Source: Letharia columbiana (Eukaryota; Ascomycota; Lecanoromycetes; Lecanorales; Parmeliaceae). From it: 64,000 bases of DNA. Each line of letters starts with the position of its first letter. The first letter of the stretch is position 1. The translations under genes and the position numbers were made by a program. Shown one piece after another: positions 56,585-64,000 of this stretch. The notes beneath the pieces were generated by a model that was not told where the DNA came from, searched no databases, and saw only the letters and a list, made by a program, of their open reading frames with translations. Location of the stretch: assembly GCF_014066305.1 (NCBI RefSeq), contig NW_023501099.1, forward strand, positions 186,001 through 250,000, read 5' to 3'.

Positions 56585-58880
56585 ATGGCAACGATATACG
56601 TACCTTCCCAAGAGGGGTCGACTCCGTTGTCGGAAATCTCTATCTGCAAGGAGGAGGCCAGCGCAGAACCAAGCATCCATGCCGTCGAACCAACTTATAC
56701 CATCGAATCAACTTATGCCGTCGAAAAGATTGGGGAAATGGACAACGCCGGCTACGTCGCAACCTGGAAGCTTCGACTGAATCGACTGCTCCCGCTCAGC
56801 TCTGTGTGCGCAATCGCTGCATACTGGCTGTATTTCGCCTTTCGCGTTAGGTACACGGTGGCAGCGCAAGAGCTGAGGCATACAGTGTATCCAGTGGCCT
56901 GGCTCTTCATTTCTATTGAGCTCGGGGTTGCATGTAAGCCTCCTGATATTTTTCGCATTTTTTCCCATGGATGTCTGCTAATGCGGATATCCTATAGTAC
57001 CAGTAGTGCTAACTCAACTGTTGCAATGTTTCTCGATCAAACCTCGCCGCCGCCCTAGACTGCGTGTCCTTGGAGAACATGTTCCTATGGTCGACGTTCT
57101 CATCACCTGCGCAGGTGAGGAAACTGTTGTAGTTCTTGATACACTTAGAGCAGCCGCTGCTATTGACTGGCCCCGCGACAGGATGCGTGTCGTAGTCTTG
57201 GATGACAAAGCATCTGAGGAAGTGCGACGGGAGGTGGAGCTTTTAGGCTTGGACAACCCAAGTATACATTATTCGGCAAGAAAAAAAACGAAGGGCGTAC
57301 CGCACCATTTCAAAGCAGGGAACCTTAATCACGGATTAAGTTACGTTGACGGTCTCGAAGGAGAAAAAGCTGAGTATGTTGCTGCTTTGGATGCTGATAT
57401 GATTGTTGAGAGAGCATGGCTCCGCGCTATCATCGCCCATCTCATAAAGGATCCTGGATTAGCATTAGCATGCCCGCCTCAGGTATGTCGAACCCTCATC
57501 AACACCTTAGGTGGTAGTAGTCTACTTCGTTTGGACATGCCCTACTCGGTGTCTTGACTAATCAGCAGTAGCTATTCTACAACATACCAAAGAACGATCC
57601 ACTTTATCAAAACTTGGCGTTTTTCTTCGGCATTCTAGAAGGCGTAAAAGATGCCATTGGATCAGCTTGGTGTACAGGGTCTGGCTATGCCCTCCGTCGG
57701 ACTGCTCTAGATCAGATCGGCGGGTTTCCCACCGGCTCAGTGGCTGAGGATGTTTTTTGCTCGAACTTGCTGCTCGGAGCTGGATGGAGAACATGTTACG
57801 TACAGGAACCTCTGCAATACGGGACGGTACCGGACTCATTCTCCGGCCATATCAAGCAGCGAGCACGATGGGTAAGCTTACATAATCCTAATATACGGTC
57901 GTTTTCGATTCCTGCTGACCATGATCAGACGATTGGGACCGTTCAGACCTCAGCGAAGCTTAACTTCTTTCTCTTCGGCCGAATTTGTCGAGGAATGAGC
58001 GTGCTTCACCGATTCACCGGATTCGTTTTTACTCTCGGTACCCTCTCAACAGTCTCCGCAATGGGTTCTCTCCTGATGTTTCCCATTGTGTTGGTATCTG
58101 GCTTTAGGCTCGTTGCGTACGCAGATAACGACCAATTAAGATGGCTCCTCCGACTCGCCTTCTTCTCTTTAGCTATCAACCGTGTAAATGAATGGGTCGC
58201 ATTCGTGCCGGCTGGCTATCGTTTTGCCTGGCGGGGAAACCTCAATACGCTCTGGATGGCACCCTGTCAGTATTCTTGACTCATTCAGCATCCGTCCTTT
58301 ACATGCAATCATCCCTTTACTGACAATTCTGTTCTGTGTAGATCACGGGGTTGCAATCGTCCGCTCATTCCTCCTCCCCGCCTTTCTCGGCGGAAAACTC
58401 GCCACCTTCTCCTCATCCGGCAGCATCGACTCCGTCATCAATGAACGCGATGCCCGCAACCGTGCCCCCCTGATGCGCCGCATAAAGGCAATTTGGTGGA
58501 ACGGCGGAGCTTTCATCCACCTCTCCTATGTGTTCTTCACTGTCGGTGCCGCCGCTCTCTCTACCGCTCGCGCATTTACAACAACCCCAGATACCTACCA
58601 AGATCGCTTATTTTACATCCTCACCCATGCCGGTTGGCCTCCATTGGTTTGGCTTGTCGCTTCGGCGTCTTGTATGATTCCCATCAAATATGCAGTAAGC
58701 CCGCCTTCGATGCCTGATCGTGAGGATTTGCTGCGGAGGGACAAGGATACGGGAATTGCGCATCCGACCGACGGTGCGAAGCGGTCGAGGTGGGGCAAGA
58801 CTAATTATTTGCATGAGGGCTTTTATGCCGTGGTGACAATTTACACGACGATTCTTTTCTTTGGAACCTGGTTTTATTAA
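56585..58880 (+). CDS. Processive family 2 glycosyltransferase (cellulose-synthase-like), membrane-bound
   Basis: Exons 56585-56933, 56998-57482, 57572-57871, 57929-58265 and 58342-58880 give 669 aa. An acidic N-terminal tail is followed by two transmembrane segments (SSVCAIAAYWLYFAFRV, VAWLFISIELGVALPVVL). Then comes the cytosolic GT-A domain with the D,D,D,QxxRW set: VVVLDDKAS, VAALDADM, TGSGYALRR, SVAEDVFCS and QRARW. At least four more hydrophobic segments follow (FTLGTLSTVSAMGSLLMFP onward). This is the architecture of enzymes that make and export beta-linked polysaccharide from UDP-sugars. It is not a chitin synthase (no QRRRW with chitin-synthase flanks). The polymer is unknown; cellulose-, mixed-glucan- or hyaluronan-like products are all possible. 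Confidence 0.88.
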
Positions 58881-60082
58881 GCAATGGGACAAGAGCGAGA
58901 GGCAAGAAGGTTTCTATGAATTGAAATTATCAGCGATCTATCTAATGATACAAATAGACTTGGAGGGGGGAGTTTTCTGCAAGGCATTATACAACATACA
59001 CATTGGCCTTATTCCACCGTTCCACCATTCCACTACATTCAATCGCACCCACATCTAGGTCAGAGGGCCCGGGGCTATGGTACAATGGTCATTCAAACGG
59101 CGCTGTCGCAGTGATCGAAGAGTAGGACTGACCATTGCCGACCACTATGGCAGGGGCGGCTTGGCACAAATATGTCTGCCAAAGCTATACGAAATGTACC
59201 TCGATCTCACCCCTGATTAGTTCTAGGTCGATCGCCGCCCTATGGTCGCGCGACCTGGGTGAGCTGGGAAATTACACGCTTGGGCACATTACGAGCCACA
59301 GCACAAGTCTGAACGAGAGTGAAAACATCGTATCTTAAGATTAACTTTTTGCCAAGTGTTACAATAGATAGCTTGACCCAACTTCGATGAGGTAGAGGTA
59401 GCATTAGGTAGCGAGTAAAAGTAGCGGAGATCAGAATCGGGGGTATCCGAGGCTAGCCTCTAGTCACCCTTAACAGAATTACTTTTCAGAAATCGACAAC
59501 ACAATCCTTGATCACCGAATTTCCAGTTTATGGATTGCTCTACTCAACTAGTGACAGAGTTCTCTAACGAGATCCGTTCTAAGTTTATTCGACTCCAAAA
59601 TTCGCCCCAGTGCTGGAAGTCTATGTATAGTATCAAGAGAGCCAGAATATCTTTGCAGTCTTTCACTTTCCACCCGTCTAAAGTCGAAGCTACAGCCTCG
59701 TGATAGAAGGCGCCTCTGGAATGTTTATATTTTGTTTTCAGATAGCGCATGGATAAAGTAGCATCGAAGGGTAGAGAAAGAGATTATCGTAAGATAGGAG
59801 AATACCGCAGAGTATCGTAGAAAAGAAGAATATTGTAGAGTAGGAGTATAATGTAGAGTAAATAGCTACCGCGGGGTAAGAGGGTACTGAGAGTACTATA
59901 GGGGCGAGTTCCGAATGACGGGGGGGTAGATTTCTTATAGCTTGTCGTACCAAGCAACGTCATCCTCCTCAATACATCGAGTCATATTTCAGGCAACAGC
60001 TCCCAAGATATGTCGCTGAGGCATGAGCGTCTACGGAAATGCAACAAAGATCATCTTCAAACATAAGCACTCTTTTGCAAGC
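58881..60082. other. Intergenic interval, partly repetitive
   Basis: No gene recognised. Around 59750-59880 the sequence carries degenerate GTAGAGTA/GAGTATA-type repeats (low complexity). Right part is the sirtuin promoter. Confidence 0.4.
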
Positions 60083-61154
60083 ATGGCATCCTCAATCAAG
60101 TCTGCTGATCTCGAGTCCTTCCAGAACCACCTCCGCTACTCAGACCGCGTACTAGCTCTATGCGGTGCAGGCCTCTCAGCTGCCTCTGGGCTGCCTACGT
60201 TTCGTGGCGCCGGCGGTCTATGGCGAAGCTACGATGCAGTCTCTCTCGCAACCCCGGAGGCTTTTGCCGAAGACCCTGGCCTGGTTTGGCAGTTCTACAG
60301 CTACAGACGGCACATGGCGTTGCAGGCACAGCCAAACCCAGCTCACTATGCTCTTGCTGAACTGGCCAGACGCAAGAGGGGCTTCCTAACCCTGAGCCAG
60401 AACGTTGATGGTGGGCAGAGTGTTGCACCAAGTACAATCTTTCAGCAGCTTATGAGTAATTCCAGGACTCAGTCAACGAGCAGGCCATCCAGCTTCGAAG
60501 CTTTGTCTCCTCCACGGGTCCTTGTTCGATGTCAAATGCACCGCGTTCTATTGCAAGCATGCAGAGTCGAACAATTTTACAGATCCTATAGCACCAGCGC
60601 TGGCAATTCCTAAGGGCGGGCCCTCACCGGCTCCTCTGGGAACAGCGACCTCGGGAGCCGGAGCCACAGACTCACTGCAACATGCCATGCACGGCGCGGG
60701 TTCAAAGCATCAATCAGGGAAAGAGCTGGACATATCGGATGATCGGGTTGAGATCCCAGAGCTTGATACCAAAGACCTTCCCCATTGTCCCGAATGCGGC
60801 AGTGGACTGCTTCGTCCTGGCGTCGTCTGGTTCGGAGAGATGCTACCCGAGAAGATTATCGAGGAGATCGACGATTTCATCGAGGAATCGAAGAAGATCG
60901 ATCTGATCCTCGTCATTGGAACCAGTGCTAAGGTCTATCCTGCTGCGGGTTACATCGAAAAAGCTAGGGCAAAAGGCGCAAGAGTCGCAGTCATCAATAT
61001 GGACAGGGCAGACACGGGCAGAGGAGGGTTGAAGAAGGGAGATTGTTTCTTCGAAGGCGATGCAGGTGCTATTCTCCCCGAGCTCTTGAAACTAGAGATT
61101 GGAGACATCTTGAACACAGAACACAAGGCGGGGCGTGGAGAGGACGGCGCATAA
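60083..61154 (+). CDS. Sirtuin, SIRT5-type NAD-dependent lysine deacylase
   Basis: Exons 60083-60410 and 60466-61154 (55-nt GT-AG intron) give 338 aa. Sir2 motifs: CGAGLSAASGLPTFRG for NAD, SQNVDGL, catalytic His in LCLLHGS, and zinc cysteines in KCTAFYC and CPECG, with GVVWFGE and IGTSAKVYPAAG after. WQFYSYRR holds the Tyr and Arg pair that in SIRT5 binds negatively charged succinyl or malonyl groups, so a desuccinylase/demalonylase activity is inferred. About 75 extra, partly Gly/Ala/Ser-rich residues sit between the two zinc-cysteine pairs. I chose the ATG at 60083; an in-frame ATG at 60023 would add a basic 20-residue extension that could act as a mitochondrial signal. Confidence 0.9.
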
Positions 61155-61801
61155 GGGGTTCCGTCCTACCAAGGAGAACTGGAAGCTGAGGTGGCCACGA
61201 ATGGAATCTCATAGCGGCTGCCGATGTCCAGATCATATGGCTGGACTGCTGGCACAGCAGTATACCATGGGAGGAACCGAAAGAGCCTCCAACTCCGTCT
61301 GTCCTTTAAAAAGCGATTGTCCAATGGCATACAAATAGATTCACCTTAGGGTTTAAGCGAAAAGGCGGGGTTAGCATGCTTCCGACAATACGTCAAAAGC
61401 CAACAAAGAAATATCACTTCGGAAGTCTGTGCTTAAATCTCTTCTGCCCACGTCTTACGGTCCTCATCTGAAGCAATCCAGGCCACTTACCATACTTGCG
61501 GACCAAATCCGGTACGTTTGGAACGCCCTGACTTCGGGTGTTTGACCCTTTGACTACCCACTGAACTTCAAACGCCATAATCCAACGTGGCTGGGTCGAG
61601 AAATCTGGTTCCGACTTCTGCCGATTATGCTTCAAGGCTGTGGAGCTAATGTGAGGTTCAGATACATACAAAACAGCCGCCATGCCCTCAAAAGAATTAG
61701 AAAACATTAATCGTCCTCGAACTCCACTCGCCACAGACTTTACAGCGCAACAACGGCAGAAACAACTAGGCAACAACTACCATTCCAGCTCACTCGCCAG
61801 A
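61155..61801. promoter_or_regulatory. Promoter region of PEP carboxykinase gene
   Basis: About 650 bp between the tandem sirtuin and PCK genes. A minus-strand frame (61414-61776) is Arg-rich with no domain and not supported. Gluconeogenic control is expected from the gene's role, but I identify no specific site. Confidence 0.35.
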
Positions 61802-63783
61802 ATGATCAATCCGAACAGCGTCAACAAAACAAGTCTTCATCCCGGTGGTGTTGAGTAAGTCTGTACTTTCTCTTTAATTCCAACTGTATTCAGAAGAGCT
61901 CCCACTAATCCATAGACTCCCTTAGGCCACAGCGCGAGCACACTGAGATCGAGGAAGAGCTCCATGAAGTGGCTCATATTGACTACGACCGCGTCTCCAT
62001 TGTGAGCCATTTCTCCTACAAGATCCCCGAGTCCAGAACTGAAACATCATAGATCGCCAATCCCTCTGTCGCAGCCTTGTATGAAGATGCCTTGGTGTAT
62101 GAAACAGGCTCAGCCATCACCTCAACGGGAGCTTTGACCGCATACTCAGGGGCCAAGACCGGCCGTTCACCCCTCGACAAGCGTATCGTCAAAGAAGAAG
62201 GCTCTGAGAAGGAAGTCTGGTGGGGTCCGGTCAACAAGCCGATGTCACCTCAGGTCAGTACAATATTTTCTTTGCGACTCGGCATTTGAAGATGGATGAG
62301 CGGGTTTTGTGGAACGGGATTGCCTCGGCATAGCAACCCCGCTACAAGTCACGTGTCTCTAGAACCCCGGATGTCTGACAATCAAATATCAGGTCTGGAG
62401 GATCAACAGAGAACGGGCTGTTGACTACTTGAATACCCGCAATCGAATCTATGTCGTCGATGGCTATGCTGGCTGGGATGAGCGGTACCGGATCAGCGTT
62501 CGAATTGTTTGTGCTCGAGCGTATCATGCACTCTTCATGCGCAACATGCTCATCCGGCCATCGAGGGAAGAGCTACAGCATTTCCACCCAGATTACACGG
62601 TCTACAATGCAGGCTCATTTCCAGCCAATCGATACACGACCGGGATGAGCTCGTCCACTTCTGTTGCTATCAACTTTGCCGAGAAGGAAATGGTTATACT
62701 AGGGACTGAGTATGCTGGCGAGATGAAGAAAGGCATATTCACGGTGTTGTTCTACGAGATGCCTGTGAAGCACAACGTATTGACTTTGCACTCTTCTGCC
62801 AACCAAGGTAAAGACGGCGATGTTACAGTCTTTTTCGGTCTATCTGGAACAGGAAAAACGACACTATCTGCAGATGCCAAGCGTGCCCTGATCGGTGATG
62901 ACGAGCACTGCTGGAGTGATACAGGTGTATTCAACATTGAAGGTGGCTGCTACGCCAAGTGCATTAATCTCTCGGCTGAAAAGGAACCGGACATCTTCAA
63001 TGCGATCAAGTTCGGCTCCATCCTAGAGAATGTTGTCTTCAGCCCTGAAACACGAACGGTTGACTACGATGATGCCACATTAACCGAGAACACTCGTTGC
63101 GCGTACCCAATTGAGTACATTGAGAACACCAAGATTCCTTGTGTATCCGACAACCATCCCTCCAACATTATCCTCCTCACTTGTGATGCTCGTGGTGTCC
63201 TACCGCCTATCTCTAAGCTAAACACTGAGCAAACCATGTTTCACTTCATCTCTGGCTACACATCAAAGATGGCTGGCACGGAGGACGGTGTCACCGAGCC
63301 CCAAGCGACATTCTCTTCTTGCTTCGCTCAGCCATTCTTAGCTCTGCATCCCATGCGTTATGCCAAAATGCTAGCTGATAAAATCGCGCACCACAATGCT
63401 AATGCATGGCTGCTGAACACTGGTTGGGTAGGAGCTGGTGCCACGACTGGTGGCAAGCGTTGTCCGTGAGTCTCACTCTGCCCACTTTTGGCATAAGGCG
63501 TGCTGATGAGCACAGATTGAAATACACACGGGCAATCCTCGATGCCATCCACTCAGGCGAGCTTGCCAAAGCTAAGTTCGAGACATACGAAACTTTCAAT
63601 CTCCCCGTACCGACATCTTGCGTCGGTGTTCCCTCTGAGCTACTCAACCCGGCGAAATCCTGGACAGGAGCGGCTGACTTCAAAGAGGAAGTCACGAAAT
63701 TGGGGGGTCTGTTCGTTGAGAACTTCAAGAAATATGCTGATGAGGCGACCGACGAGGTCATCAAAGCCGGCCCTCAAGTTTGA
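61802..63783 (+). CDS. PCK1: ATP-dependent phosphoenolpyruvate carboxykinase
   Basis: Converts oxaloacetate plus ATP to phosphoenolpyruvate, the committed step of gluconeogenesis, in the cytosol. Exons 61802-61854, 61926-62001, 62053-62253, 62393-63465 and 63516-63783 give 556 aa, normal length. Signatures: [52 protein letters not shown] block, the P-loop [22 protein letters not shown] with the metal-binding Asp, [10 protein letters not shown], and [12 protein letters not shown]. Catalytic Arg, Lys and His residues appear intact. The first splice acceptor is the AG at 61925 (CCCTTAG); using the AG at 61915 would create a stop. In fungi this gene is induced on acetate and other non-sugar carbon sources. 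Confidence 0.97.
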
Positions 63784-64000
63784 GCTATCGAAGTTTTGTT
63801 AGCCTGGATAGTGCCATGTACCAGATATAATCTAGCAGGAATGGCGATTTGGTTTTTTGAAAGGCATACTACAGGCTGGAAGACTGGATAGAGTACGAGT
63901 ACAGAGAGCCGCTGAAGCGGATGGCAGCGAATGCATGTAAATACAAAGTCACTGTAGCATAAATACTTCGTAGTGAGCTTTGGTACTTTGCTTGTGAGCA
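63784..64000. other. 3' flank of PCK1 to window edge
   Basis: Likely 3' untranslated region; no other feature seen. Confidence 0.5.

Overview
This is a eukaryotic window from a filamentous ascomycete (Pezizomycotina). The evidence is the short GT-AG introns (about 44-140 nt), the spliced single-gene transcription units on both strands, and fungal families such as a copper-fist regulator, Kar5, Rec114, ICP55, Bfr2 and Saf4. The style is compatible with Dothideomycetes, but that is a weak inference. I saw no operons, CRISPR arrays, rRNA or tRNA genes. Gene models were built by hand from open frames and splice signals. Where exon lengths were added up, the total is a whole number of codons.

Left part (0.5-15 kb), metabolic and accessory: a GPR1/FUN34/YaaH acetate-transporter-like gene (-); an unusual 835-codon reading frame joining an MDR oxidoreductase to an SfnG-type FMN-dependent sulfone monooxygenase (+), which needs two GC-AG introns; a probably broken secreted-protein gene; a nine-exon heme-thiolate peroxidase (+); and a badly frameshifted L-amino-acid/amine oxidase relic. 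About 3 kb with little visible coding follows.

Middle part (16-50 kb), conserved housekeeping: copper-fist factor, small membrane protein, Bfr2/AATF, a disordered nuclear-type protein, Rad4/XPC, F-box-like relics, an orphan secreted protein, Saf4/CCDC130 splicing factor, Rsc9-like ARID protein, Rec114-like meiotic protein, Coq5, branched-chain keto-acid dehydrogenase E1 alpha, a Ulp1-like protease with a basic tail and a UBA-like end, mitochondrial uL6, and Kar5. Several are divergent pairs sharing short promoters (disordered protein/Rad4, Saf4/Rsc9, Coq5/E1 alpha, uL6m/Kar5). Rec114 and Kar5 together suggest that a sexual cycle is retained.

Right part (50-64 kb): ICP55 aminopeptidase; a repeat-rich stretch with microsatellites and four telomere-type CTAACC units at 53.1 kb; a GH12 endoglucanase-like secreted enzyme with a repeated Lys/Ser/Thr tail and a third GC-AG intron; two minisatellites; a family 2 processive glycosyltransferase; a SIRT5-type sirtuin; and PEP carboxykinase at the edge.

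The most unusual item is the MDR-SfnG fusion.
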